From NCBI RefSeq assembly GCF_047496725.1, contig NC_132981.1, positions 888,001-952,000 on the forward strand: a stretch of DNA of 64,000 nt. The letters run 5' to 3'. A model generated the notes under the pieces. That model had not been told where the DNA came from and made no database searches. It was given only the letters and a program-made list of their open reading frames with translations. A program made the translations under genes and the position numbers. Shown here piece by piece: positions 50,452 to 61,839 of the stretch (position 1 is its first letter; each line of letters begins with the position of its first letter). This DNA is from Anoplolepis gracilipes (Eukaryota > Arthropoda > Insecta > Hymenoptera > Formicidae).

Positions 50452-50784
50452 TGTTACGTCCGCCGGCTCGATATATATATATATCGAACACGCACGGCAT
50501 GAAAGGCACTCACGAGTCGTCGAATGAAGAAGCGATTTATTAGAAATAATCACTTTAATGAGAACACAGTTCAATACACTAACATAATGCGTATTAAATA
50601 ATCGTTTGAATTAGAGAGAGCGGAGCAGTTAAAGATACGGCCGCACAGCTTGACAGTTATCTTGAAAATCTGTGAAATTCGTCGTTATTGACAAGAAACT
50701 TGCACGTAATCCCGCAGACGATTTTCAATCCTTTACATCAAGCGGCAAGACATGACGTTGAACATTATACCCAAGGACATAACA
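50452..50784 (-). mobile_element. Solo LTR in intron 1 of copy 4
   Basis: A 333-bp insert bounded by TGTTACGTCC and GGACATAACA (TG...CA ends), flanked by ATAT on both sides. On the minus strand it contains AATAAATCGCTTCTTC, a plausible polyadenylation signal, and ends GGACGTAACA. No internal retrotransposon sequence adjoins it, so it is a solo LTR, probably Ty3/Gypsy type. Confidence 0.7.
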
Positions 50785-51021
50785 ATATATTATAATATAC
50801 TAATTTAAATAATATACTTGTATTATTAAATATACACAAATAACTTGTATTATTTACAATACATTCAATTTTAATTAACAAAGCAATCTTTTACCTGTGT
50901 GTAAGTTTGATTTGGACACGCACTCTTTCTGAAAGTTGTTCGGAGCTATACTATCTTTCGAATCCGACAAGATGGCCACTCTTGCTAACATTAACACTTT
51001 TAGTAAAACACATAATATCAT

Positions 51022-52304
51022 ATTTAACTTAATAGAGTTGTCCTTTTGTAACACTTGAATTTAATCAGCTTTTGTACAAATAAATAATCCTTGGCGGTTT
51101 AGCTATAATTATTAATTTTTTCGATATTATGGATAATACAAATGTACTAATCAATATGATGTTTTTACGTATATTATTCTTTGAAATTTGTTCGATATAT
51201 TATTCGTAAAATATTTTCCAAAGTTACTTTTCAAAATTTTTCTTTATAACCGATTACAATGCATCTTATAAACGCTCAAATTATAAAACTTTTGGTAAAT
51301 AAACGTTCACTTTTTTCCACAAAAGTTGACGAAGATGCTGTGAACTGACATGTATATATATTCGACTGAAAACAAAAAAATGTTAGTCTCCCCTTCTGTA
51401 ATTCTTCTTACTACAATAGATAAGTAATCAATTAAAATTAACATATAATTATTACTTGAATAAATTACAGACAATCCGAAACTCGCAGAATTACAGATCT
51501 TAACTACCACTATTCACGCACAAAGTTTTAATCTACTTAGATATTTTCTATGTATTTTATTTTATTAAAAACTATAACTGTGACGATTGTCTCTCTTATG
51601 TACACATTATGCGTGCTCTGAGGACCCACTATCCGTGCCTGTTGCTCTTGACGGTCTGTAATATGTGACTAATGCGGTTCGAGGACAGTAACATAAGCTT
51701 GCATTGCTTTGTGATTGCTGGTTATATTGGGCATATTATTGGAATTATTAGCGTATTAGTGACAATGTGCGTAATCAATTTGAAGTAAACACTTGACTGA
51801 ATTACGATTTTGTCGTTCTGATTGTAATTTTGTTTTAGAAAGATACTTGGCACTACTTCAAAAAGGGTTTTGTTGTTTAAAAATTGTTTGATCAAAAATT
51901 ATAATTAATAAATACGTAAGTTTTTCTAAATGTTTTATCTTTATTTGTTAATAAATTTTTTCTTTGATATAAAGATATCACGTTTGTTGTATAAAAATAT
52001 TCTTTAATTATTCTTATAGATATTCAGTACAAATACAGAAATATTTGTTTATATATTTAATAATTTAAATATCATTTTATTTAATTTATCATTATTTTAT
52101 ATAATATATACATTTTGTATACAACTATACATGCATACAATTGAAAATGATTTATGAAAATGTATGAATGTCTTTAAAAAACATTGATGCATATAACAAT
52201 AGCGATATTATCAATATATCATAGATGTGTCAAAATTTGTTTTCACTGGCAGTGATATACATACATAAAAATTTCATTATTTACAAAATTAATAATTGTG
52301 CTGA
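51022..52304 (-). repeat. Intergenic module between copies 5 and 4 (inverted)
   Basis: Reverse complement of the block at 4264-5594, including the TATA-like segment near 51105. It joins the 3' end of copy 5 to the 5' end of copy 4, so these two kept the head-to-tail order of the original array and were inverted together. Confidence 0.8.
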
Positions 52305-52490
52305 CTATGTAATATCCACTAGACTCAGTAGAGCATCTTCTACGGCCTTTCTCAATGCTATAATATTTTCCAAACAAAGTTTAAAATTCGGTCTGACATT
52401 CTCTGCATTCCAACAATGCGTCATCAACTGGTATAATTCTGATGGACAGTTGAGGAGCATCGGCAACCTGCCTCCCGTGCGTATATAATC

Positions 52491-52628
52491 GGGTGGGAGT
52501 CTATTGACCACGTCGCCAATTGGCCAGTTTAAAATGAGACTGATTGGTTAATTGTTGCTGATGACCCTAGGCATCGGTCGATATAAGTGGCTGTAGTCAA
52601 TTGTGACGTGGTCAAACGGGACGCTCCC
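52491..52628. mobile_element. 138-bp hAT-like MITE in kinase exon 16 of copy 5
   Basis: Flanked by an 8-bp target duplication (ATATAATC at 52483-52490, ACATAATC at 52629-52636, one change). Both ends carry inverted GGGWG...TTGACCACGTC sequence. It interrupts the codons between VVDYV and RTGGRL. An 8-bp duplication and short TIRs are typical of the hAT superfamily. Confidence 0.85.
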
Positions 52629-55600
52629 ACATAATCTACCACTTCGATGTTAGTTCTACCAGTATAGGGTTGCTCACCCAACGATGTAATTTCTCACATT
52701 AATACCCCGAATGACCAAACGTCGGTCTGGGAAGTAAATTTTCTCGTCGTCAAAGATTCTGGTGCCATTCAGCAAGCAGGAACCATACCTCTTTCCTAAA
52801 ATCTCTGATTAAAGTTGTTCATTTTAAAATATGTGTGCTAAAACAGATACCGCATACTTATCTCTTGCCTTAAACATATAAAATTTATGTACTTTTCTTT
52901 AACATTTTTTTCAAAAAAAATAAAATATATTTCTAAAAAGTTCTATTTTTTTTTATAATTGTATATTTACCATACGATAATAATCGTCTCTGTAAATATC
53001 TCTAGTTAGCCCAAAATCGCCAATTTTAACGACACGATTCTCGCGATCTTTCGCGAATACTAAACAATTTCGACAGGCAAGATCTCTATGTACAAAACGT
53101 AATTCTTCCAGATAGCAACAGCCTCGCGCAACATCTTCGCACATGGCGAGCAAATCTTGCAGACGCAGAACATGTGAATTTGATGGTTGCAATATTCGAC
53201 TTTCTCTCAAATATTAGCAAATCATTTTCCATTAATTCCAACACGAGTAACGGAGAATCTTTGTCTAAGCAAACGGCCAACAATCTTAGCACATATTTAT
53301 GTTGAAAGCGATTCATGAGCCTGGCCTCCTGTAAAAATTTCTTTTTCTCTTACAAAGAAGCATCTTTTCGAAGCATTTTTATAGCAGCGGGTATTTCCAT
53401 GTCCGGGTTTTCTAAATTCTTTACTTTTCCTTGAAACATCTGTAAAATGTTTAACATTAATTTAAATATACATCATTAAAAAATATATAGTTTAATATCA
53501 ACTAACAATATATTTTATTTGATATAATAATATAATTTAATTCAAAATAATAGTGTGAATAAGTATGTTGCTTCAAAAAATTTTGTTACTTAATCTCTCT
53601 CATAAAAAGTTATTCCTGCAAAAGCTATTATAATTATTTTTATTAAAGAATGCACATATCTTATTTTAATATTTTGTCATCTAAAAATAAATGGCGTAAA
53701 AAATTGCATTAGAAAATTAATTTTTATTTCTCCGAATGCGCCGCTACCAAGAAATTCTATTATTGTAATTTGCTCACGTTTGACTTTCATCAATTGATTC
53801 GAATTACGTTGCGACATAGGTCTGTATGACGTATTGAACTGAATAATATTCTTGGTAAGCATTAAATCTAAACTTGCTAATTGGATGTCGGTCATAATAG
53901 GAGGTAAAACTTGTGCTCATTACCTTCCTTGCGTTGTCGATATACTATTAAAATTACAATATACTTATCTACCAATAAGTATATATGTATAATATGTAAT
54001 ATTCATATCTAACAATAAGTTAACTTTTTCAGAAAATCTCTCTATATATAGCATCCAATAGAATTTGTAATTAAAGGTAATTGTAAATTAAAGGTTGTAA
54101 CATATCAAATATACTTACAATAATAAAAGCAGCAGACGCAAATTAGTACAACGACAATAATTATAACGGCAAATACTGTTGCAGTGCTCGAAATATCATC
54201 ACCTTAATTACGCAAAAATATGGTTTTAATATTTTTGTTTCAAAATTTACTTCTACTTCTTGTAAGTTTATTATTTCTAATTTTTAAAATTTGATAAACA
54301 TTTTTAGATTTCAAATAAACATTTAATATGTGTTATGGTATCTTATATTCCTCGTATTCGAAATATCTCAGTATCAAGCGAAACTGATATGAAGTTTCCG
54401 GTTGAAAATTTTTTATGTAGAATGTTACTTTTTTCTTATAGTTCACCTTAATATTGTTTGTTGTTTGTCAATTTTCTGTCGAATCATTTTTGTATTTTAA
54501 CGCACAAAGAACCGTCAGAGTGGTACTCGGAATCCAAGATATGTTCATGGTGTTTATGCTGACTCCGCTCAAAGTGATATTGTTCGATTCCAAGTATGTG
54601 CGAATGGTCTTACTTGAACTGTCGTTGTAAAAATCGCTGAAATTAGCTGGATATACACGCACATATATCAAGTACTTTTATGCAGATAGCAACTGAATTT
54701 TTGTAAAAAAACATGCCATCTGCCGTATATTTAGGCATTTTAATTACTTGTTCGCCTGTGTGTGGTATTCCGTCTATCAAAATAAATGACCTCCAATGCA
54801 CTTCGTAGATAATAGGCACGCAGTTCAGTTTCTTGGGCGGCATCCATTGAACTGTCACTATAGTAGGTGTCAGAGTTTGAACCGTTATGTTTTCCGGTGC
54901 ATTAAGCTTGCCCGGCTTAGTTCTAATAAATAGTGTGTCATCCGAATCCATTATAGGATTCATTGATAACTGATCTTCGTAAAAATTGCTTAGTTTTAAC
55001 TGTAACTCGTACTCTGTAGGCGGCGTTAAATTCTGAATTTCATAATAACGTTCATACGTCTGCACTTTGAATTTCTTGGACTTATTAAGGCCATTGTCCA
55101 AACAATGGCTTATGTAGAGAGTATATAGAGTAGTAGGTAACTTGTACTTTTCGCATCCATTCTTGCGAACTGGTTCCGTAAAATTTACAATGATGCTGTT
55201 TGTCAATACTTCCATTATTTTAATGTTGTAAACTTTTTTTTTAGGTGTCAGACATCTGGTCGGAGGATATGATTGTCAAGATTTACTGAAAGCATAAAAT
55301 CTAGTAATTGAGTATGGCATTTTTATTTTTTGAATATATTTAAATGCATTTATGCTCTCGAAACGTGCATATATTTTTCTCAAAACATAGATGTCATCAT
55401 TGTTGAATATAGAAATGTATATGTTTGTCCAACGTTAAAAAGTTAAAACTTTTTGTATAGTTAATATCTGTGGCATTTAAAATGATATTGCTTATACAAA
55501 TATCAATGTCTGTTACAATCACGTAGTTCATCGATGTCCAATAAATTAGAGGCTTTTCAATATTCATGTCGTCAATTGTCATGGAGAATAACCTTGGCAA

Positions 55601-56041
55601 AATTGATACATCATAATAGAAGGTGCATATATCGGATGTGTTCGTTTGAAAGATTTGTGCGTGTTTTCCATCGAAATCTATTGCATTAACTTTAATTGAT
55701 CCGAATTCCAATATACAATTCTAAAAAATATAAATATTTTAGTTATTGTATTAAACATTTTTCCGAAAATAGAACATTATTTAAAGAATAGCAATGTAGT
55801 AAATATTCAAAATTCATATAAATATATGTTAATTTATGTGGCTTTTAAGAGAAATGATCCTAATTACAAACTCATAAATTTATAGATAAATCACAAATCT
55901 TTAATGAAAAAATTGTTCATTTGCTTAGATAGATGACAGTTAACGTACCCTATAAATGGCAGTACAGTTAAACTATGGAAATTTGTTTCGATTATAATCT
56001 TATCAAATTTGACTATGCCATTTTGCCACATTGTTAAGTCG

Positions 56042-56607
56042 AGCTTCATAATGACAAACATAAGTAAATCAAAGTCAAGTTTTATCCAATACAGATTTCT
56101 TGCTATCCAGTCAATGCAAAGATTGCTTGCATTATTTTGAAGGTGTGTTATTTTTGTGATATTATTTTTATTCATTTCCCATGTCATTAGATTTTTTGTG
56201 ATATCGATCCAATAAATTTTATATTCCGCTATCGAATAAGCGACTTCTAACACATTTTGTACGGAGATATTAATTTTTTTGATTTTTGAATCCAGGTCCC
56301 ATATATCGATACCGGTTGACGGTCAACGTTGTTAACGGTATCGATATATGGGACCTGGATTCAAAAATCAAAAAAATTAATATCTCCGTACAAAATGTGT
56401 TAGAAGTCGCTTATTCGATAGCGGAATATAAAATTTATTGGATCGATATCACAAAAAATCTAATGACATGGGAAATGAATAAAAATAATATCACAAAAAT
56501 AACACACCTTCAAAATAATGCAAGCAATCTTTGCATTGACTGGGTAACAAGAAATCTGTATTGGAGGCAATTTAACTTTGAGTTATTTACATATGTCATT
56601 ATAAAGC
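56042..56607. repeat. Hairpin: inverted duplication of exon 11 in copy 5
   Basis: Minus-sense exon 11 (56042-56313) is followed, after a loop of about 22 bp, by the same exon in plus sense (56336-56607). The inner 195-200 bp of the arms look identical by eye; the outer 75 bp differ at several sites. The loop itself contains the small palindrome GTTGACGGTCAAC. After the plus arm the minus-sense exon resumes. A transcript from either strand would fold into a long, near-perfect duplex. Confidence 0.9.
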
Positions 56608-57738
56608 ATCAACGTTGTTGACGTATCATTCGATACTGTCAATAAATGTGATATTGGATTTTCATGTGTGGTTGATACATTTAAATCTGTGTAAGAACTA
56701 ACATCAACTTTAGTATGCGCTTGTACTCTAAAATAGTATGTCGTGTTAGATGTTAAATTCTGCACCGTATTCTCAAATCTCGTAGCGAGAATACTTTTGT
56801 CGTTGCAGATTGGAATCATTTCGTGATTTTTTATAAACCAACACTGCACTGTGTAACCTTGTATTATGTCATGTGTAAATTCAGGTTGGTTCCATCTGTC
56901 CAAGAAAACAAAATTTTATTGGTTTTATATTTAGTAAATTTATAACAGAATTAACGTTTTTATATGTTGTTAAATTTGAAAGAAATATATACTAAACATG
57001 TATATTTGTTACTGAAAGTCACAGAAATGTCTGTCTTACTTATAAATCCATTGTGGAATTCCACGAATGCTAGGAAATGTTGACTTGCTTGAAATGTACT
57101 CTGGAATGTACTCTACAAATTTAAATATTTGGATGTTAATACAATTATATACAAATTTTTAATACTAATAACTGAATATAAAATTATTGGAATTAAATAA
57201 TCGTTTGTAACATTTTATCTCTGCCATTAAAGATGACAGTATTTAATTCACGATTATGTAGTAAAGTGTCCAAACTTATTCACGTGTTGTGTGATAAATG
57301 ACATTCAATACAGCATTTGTTTTCAAATCTTTCTAGTCTTCTGGTAAGACGTCAACTATTATATTTTTTGTTAGACGTTGAGTGTGTGAAGTAAAATAAT
57401 TTCCTTCTTGTTAGCATTTTAGGTTTGTCATCAAAGATGGACAGAAAAAGGCTGGTGCACTCACTTATTTTTGTAGTTAAATTACCAATGTCGCCAATTA
57501 AACCATAAGACACCGTATGGATGACAAAGACATACTGTTCTTCAAGCATTAGGTTGTCCAGCAGAATCTCTCTGATTTGCACAGCATTCTTATTAAAACT
57601 ATTATCGTTGGTTTCGCTGACGTTTTTTGTTCTCTTATCCTTTGGATTCTTTATTGACCACCATCTTATAAAATAAGCCTTGATACAACCTTTTGGTCGC
57701 AGCCATTCGAAAATTAAGTTGGTAGAGATGATGATGTT

Positions 57739-59220
57739 CATGAATTTTTGTTTATTATTATTGCTGGTTTATTAAATTATTACACGATGAGCACAATGAT
57801 AAGCAGCGATCCACCGCACAAACCGCTTTCGTCAAAATGCGATAATTTATTATATTTTTTACGATAATTAATGTCATTTCATTTCTTGGAGTCATTTGCG
57901 TCACAATAGTTAATAATCTTTATACCATCTGAGTACGACGACGCGACACATATTAATTTATACCTTTCTAATACAGATCTACAGACGAACTCCGCTACTC
58001 GAATCTTACCATGTTCGAGAACGACTGGGGTGAGCAACGACTCTCTCTCTTCCCTTGTCCAAATTTCTCCCACCTCAAAGGGAATGAGAGAGCACAGTTA
58101 CCACGCAAATAACGCGTGATCTTAACTAACTAAATTGATCTTACAGCGCTCGAATAACTCACAACAAGTAATATTATTGATTCAGCTATTTAAGTCAATT
58201 CTGGCATTTTATGCTGGACAAAGTATATTTGTAATAGATGTGATTTCTGGACAAAGTACACCTTGAGAAAATATAAAGATCTTGTTAAGGATATTCGAGA
58301 AATATTTATATTAGTAAGTCCGAAAAAAGGAATCTAAACGAAAGACTCAGAAAATATTAAATTTATCGGTAAGTTAGATTTAAAAATCAATATTTTTGCA
58401 GCACATCCACAATGTTTAAGAAAGTTTATAAGTTTGTCGGTTTTGTCTACACATAAATGCTAACTGAAAGAGTAACTATAATAAAATCATACAATAATAT
58501 AGTATAGTTCATAATGAAGTAATGCGAAGAAGGATGAAATTTAACGACAGTTTAAAATACTATTCTTAGTAATATTAGATTAATGAATATGTTATATTAA
58601 ACGTATGTAAATTTTAAATATATCACGAAGAAAGGCAATAGGAGCCAACGTAAGGGAATAAATGAAAATTCAACTTTTTTTAATAAAACAACGCATTTAT
58701 TTGAACCGTACATTTTTTAAGTGCGTTTTAAGTCCAAAGATGGACGACCTTCAGCAATAGAACGAAAGAATGTATAATCATATAACATATTAAAACATTT
58801 AAAAGTAGTACTGAGAGACGCAAAATTTAATAAGTTTCTTACCGGCTCCAAACTTTATAAACAAAAATACCGAATATGTGTTTAAATGTATTTCCCAATA
58901 TAACACTATAACGGCAAAATTAAAAGAAAAATAATAGGAATCAAAAAGAAAACCATTACATGTCTTATCGTAATATACAGGGTGAGGCAGTAACTCTGTC
59001 CACCTGAAATATCTCCGCTATTTTAGAGATATGAAAATATTGTAATTACGAAAATTGTACGGCATCAAGAGAGCTATAATATGCTAGCACTAATTTTTTT
59101 TAAGTGGAGGCGTTTCGAAAATTTCAAGGTCAATCTCGTTTTATTAAATCAGACACCTTATATAATATATTATTGCATATTCTTGTAGCTTACTTCAAGA
59201 GCTTTTCAAAACACTTATGA
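57739..59220. other. Unassigned non-coding stretch
   Basis: Receptor homology ends at about 57738. The next few hundred bases are less AT-biased and hold a 64-codon minus-strand frame (57879-58073) with no recognisable domain. At 58978 CAGGGTGAGGCAGTAACTC resembles the end of a mariner-type repeat, but no partner end was found. Nothing else is supported. Confidence 0.5.
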
Positions 59221-59280
59221 TAAAGTATTTTTCATTAAGTATATATATATATATATATATATAGAAAGGGGTATAGGAGG

Positions 59281-59354
59281 AAAAGGGTATAGGAGGTGTA
59301 AGGTTGTAAAAAAAAACAAAGTTGATATACACGGCAAACCCTATATATATATAT

Positions 59355-59400
<46 letters not shown>

Positions 59401-59488
59401 TATATTGGTTTATTACGGAATCTCCTCAGGGTTTGCCGTGTATATCAACTTTTTTTTTTTTACAACCTTACACCTCCTATACCCTTTT
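59281..59488. repeat. Inverted repeat around a (TA)n tract
   Basis: Arms 59281-59342 and 59428-59488 are reverse complements (AAAGGGTATAGGAGGTG against CACCTCCTATACCCTTT; GTTGATATACACGGC against GCCGTGTATATCAAC), with a TA microsatellite in the loop. Open frames overlapping it are repeat artefacts. Confidence 0.85.
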
Positions 59489-59719
59489 CCTCAATTGCCA
59501 TCTCCTGAAGGAGAAAATGGCTTTATTCCTCTAACTTCAACCTCTAACTTCACTCTTTCGCAGAGTGCGTCTTGTGTGCAGTCAAAGGGATCTACTTTTT
59601 ACTGCCGGTTCCGAACGGCTTAGATAGCGGGAATTTTTGTGGCAAGATACTCTTCGGTCGGTTGCCAATTGCCATTCGAGAGGTGCGGATCAAATTAAAT
59701 CGAAGAAAAATTTGAAGTT

Positions 59720-59798
59720 TCTGGTCGGATTTGAACCGAGATCTTAGGCACAGCAAGCAGACGCACAACTCACTGTGTCAGAATCACACACGTATTTT
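59720..59798 (-). repeat. tRNA-derived SINE head or tRNA-like sequence
   Basis: On the minus strand TGACACAGTGAG (59769-59780) approximates a Pol III A box and GGTTCAAATCC (59727-59737) a B box; the T-arm TCGG-TTCAAAT-CCGA pairs perfectly. The acceptor stem pairs only partly, and no clean anticodon arm was found, so a SINE promoter region is more likely than a functional tRNA gene. Confidence 0.6.
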
Positions 59799-60408
59799 TC
59801 ATTAAGTATTTTTCGAGTTATGAGACTTGAAAGTCACAGTATTTTGAATATATTTCAAAAAAAAAAAAAACATAATATCTCGTAAAATATTCATTTCTCG
59901 ATAATCTCAACTTAATACTTTTTTGAATAGAATAAAAAAAGAAATCAATTTGTGTAAAAAAACACATAGTTGTTTGAAATAAATAAATACGTAACTGCTC
60001 GTTGCAAATTCAGATTTTTTATTTAAATATTGATAGGTCGAGCTTTAATTAAATTTCTAGTATTTACAAGAGCAATCCATAAATGCAATACTGTCTTAAG
60101 ATCTCATAGTATATTTGTCACAGATATTTTAATAAATGAAGACACATATTTTTGACAACGTAGTTAACTTATTTGTAGGCCTCACTGGACTGCAGGTATG
60201 AACGTATTTGTATGTATCAAAGGGTAAAAAAAAACACGAGGGAATGTATCGGTGGTGGGGGCTAGCCAAATCGCTGACGGAAGCCGCCATCTTGAGTGTC
60301 CACTTTTTTGACGCTTATTAGCATCGTCTGCAGCTGTTGTCAGAGAGACGCATGTGCGTATTATTTTGCACAATTATTAATTCTAAAAAAAATAGTAAAA
60401 TAAAATTA

Positions 60409-60472
60409 TGGTGTATTGTCAGGCCTGTGGCATAACAAGAACAGCGCGAAATTATGGGATAACATTTCATCG
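60409..60472 (+). pseudogene. THAP zinc-finger first-exon fragment
   Basis: ATG opens MVYCQACGITRTARNYGITF followed by HR and a GGTTAA donor. C-x2-C spacing and the GITFHR end match the start of a THAP DNA-binding domain, where a first intron often falls. No downstream THAP exon is visible nearby, so it is probably a stray exon from a transposase-derived or THAP gene. Confidence 0.5.
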
Positions 60473-60664
60473 GTTAATAATTGTTATCAATATAATAACA
60501 AGAATTTAATGTTTTGAAGGTTATGTTTTATTTAGATATACTATTTAAAGGACAGTAAACAATGTGTTAAAATTTTAATATTATTAATATATATTATTTT
60601 ATTTGTTGCATATTAAAGATATATAATTCAATTTAATCTTATTGATTTGATTTTATTAAAAATA

Positions 60665-61330
60665 ACAGGTAATGTAAGTAAAACGACCAAACTAGCCAAT
60701 AATATCTTTATTTAATATTAAAACGACGTTTCGACCATTTGGTTGTGGTCCTTTTCAAGTTTAACTACAATGAATAACAAATAAATTATAAATTAGACCA
60801 AGACGGTAAACCAATCAAGTAAATCAATCAAAAATCAAATAAATTTAGTACATACATTCGAGTGAACAAAGATGTATATCAATGTGTTGTACAAGTAGCA
60901 GTTAATTAAACATATTGATTTGACGAACCAATAAGTGACCGAACACGTCTTGTCAAAACTAATGTCGAAACTAAACTGTCGGTTTTTTAAAAAACATTTT
61001 AGACGACCTTTATAATCTTGTCATAAATATTATGTAGGTTTTCTGTGTCTTTTTGTAAGTTTATTGTGTTGTTGTTAAATTTCTTGATAAAAAACATTTC
61101 TGCTATTTCTCTCTTTTTATAAATTTCTCGTTATGTAAAATCTCTGGGCTATTCCACTCAAAGTCATGTCCGAATTCCGATCTATGCTTACTAATTACGG
61201 ATTGACATTTTATTAAAAATATTAAATATATTCCATATTTATATTTAAAACTTTGTTCTTCCAGCATCTCCGAAAAACCATTCAATTTTGGCGCCCATAA
61301 GCAACCATTTTGAGTGTCCACTTTTATGCT
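60665..61330 (-). mobile_element. Penelope-like element remnant with GIY-YIG C-terminus
   Basis: Minus strand reads VISKHRSEFGHDFEWNSPEI, then LHNEKFIKRE and, after a one-base frameshift, IAEMFFIKKFNNNTINLQKD and TENLHNIYDK, the usual C-terminal end of a Penelope polyprotein (GIY-YIG nuclease side). Downstream, 60715-60765 holds ACGACGTTTCGACC and GTCCTTTTCAAG sequences in both-orientation context, as found at ends of these elements. 5' truncated and inactive. Confidence 0.75.
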
Positions 61331-61640
61331 GATATATATAGACATTTCCGTCCGTTTAGCTCGAGTCATATGCTCCCTCCTGTTTCTTTTTACTCTTTGG
61401 TATGTATAAATATACTGTCTCTATGTATATCACGAGAATTTTTTGATATTATTTCATATTTGTGAAGCTTTATCTTTAAAGATCACAAAAAAATAAAAAT
61501 TCTTATTAAAAAATGAAGAGCTTTTTAGATATACATAATTATATGCAAAAAACTAAGTTTGCAATATTTTATAAAACTATTTTTATAAAATTATTTTATT
61601 CAAAAGAAGAATATAACAAGAAAAAATTAATATATTGCAG
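61331..61640. other. Non-coding AT-rich stretch
   Basis: No gene or repeat recognised. It ends in a polypyrimidine-poor TATATTGCAG acceptor that precedes the fatty-acid-synthase fragment. Confidence 0.5.
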
Positions 61641-61823
61641 ATTGGAATAGTTGATCTTTTAACAAGTATTGGTATTATTCCTGATATTGTAATGAGTCAT
61701 TCCATTGGCGAAATGATTTGTGGATATGTCGATGGATGCTTGACGGCCGAAGAAACGATTATGTTGGCATATTATGCCGGCTTGACATTTTTTAAGTCAA
61801 GTCTGAAATATCAAAGTTATTAA
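61641..61823 (+). pseudogene. Fatty acid synthase acyltransferase exon fragment
   Basis: After a TTGCAG acceptor the frame reads IGIVDLLTSIGIIPDIVM, SHSIGEMICGYVDGCLTAEE and TIMLAYYAG, matching the malonyl/acetyl transferase domain of insect FAS around its active-site Ser. The family motif GHSVGE is SHSIGE here. Homology stops near 61795, followed by a stop, where transposase-like sequence begins. No other FAS exon is present in the window, so it is either a stray fragment or an exon of a gene truncated by the insertion. Confidence 0.75.
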
Positions 61824-61839
61824 CAGATCAAAGAAATAA

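Larger units (their letters stand above)
45106..51021 (-). pseudogene. Sevenless-like receptor kinase, copy 4 (exons 1-5 only, inverted)
   Basis: Minus-strand exons: 50895-51021 (signal peptide MILCVLLKVLMLARVAIL), 48303-about 48544, 47805-48077, 47529-47720, 45106-45179 (first 74 bp of exon 5). Exons 3 and 4 are open and keep the FN3 core (AIVYWSPP, MIWYPPTG) and the CCAG|GTCAGC donor. Exon 2 lost its acceptor (CTGCAGGTCACG became CTGCTCACG) and the gene stops at the inversion point, so no receptor can be made. Introns 1 and 4 carry a solo LTR and two TIR elements. Confidence 0.9.
52305..57738 (-). pseudogene. Sevenless-like receptor kinase, copy 5 (exons 9-16, inverted)
   Basis: Minus-strand exons: 57461-57738 (exon 9, 5' truncated), about 57013-57112, 55949-56895 (with inverted insertion), about 54350-55720, 54119-54202 (TM), 53728-53944, 52971-53439, 52305-52795. 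Lesions: exon 12 3' end and donor deleted, a Trp-to-stop change in exon 12, exon 14 donor GAG|GTAAAA changed to GAA|ATAAAA, stop and frameshift in exon 15, Trp-to-TGA before MAPES, and a MITE in exon 16. The catalytic motifs HRDLACRN and DFGLTRDIYRDDYYRM survive. Exons 1-8 are absent; the left homology ends inside exon 9. Confidence 0.9.

Noticed and set aside
56286..56621. Plus-strand frame resembling a propeller fragment, as if a separate gene
   Set aside because: It is the inverted copy of exon 11 inside copy 5 and has no exon boundaries or neighbours in plus sense.
58978..59100. CAGGGTGAGGCAGTAACTC, like a mariner end
   Set aside because: Only one end is visible; without an inverted partner or target duplication it is not supportable as an element.
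59195..59623. Open frames with Ile-Tyr runs
   Set aside because: Translations of a TA microsatellite and the flanking inverted repeat.
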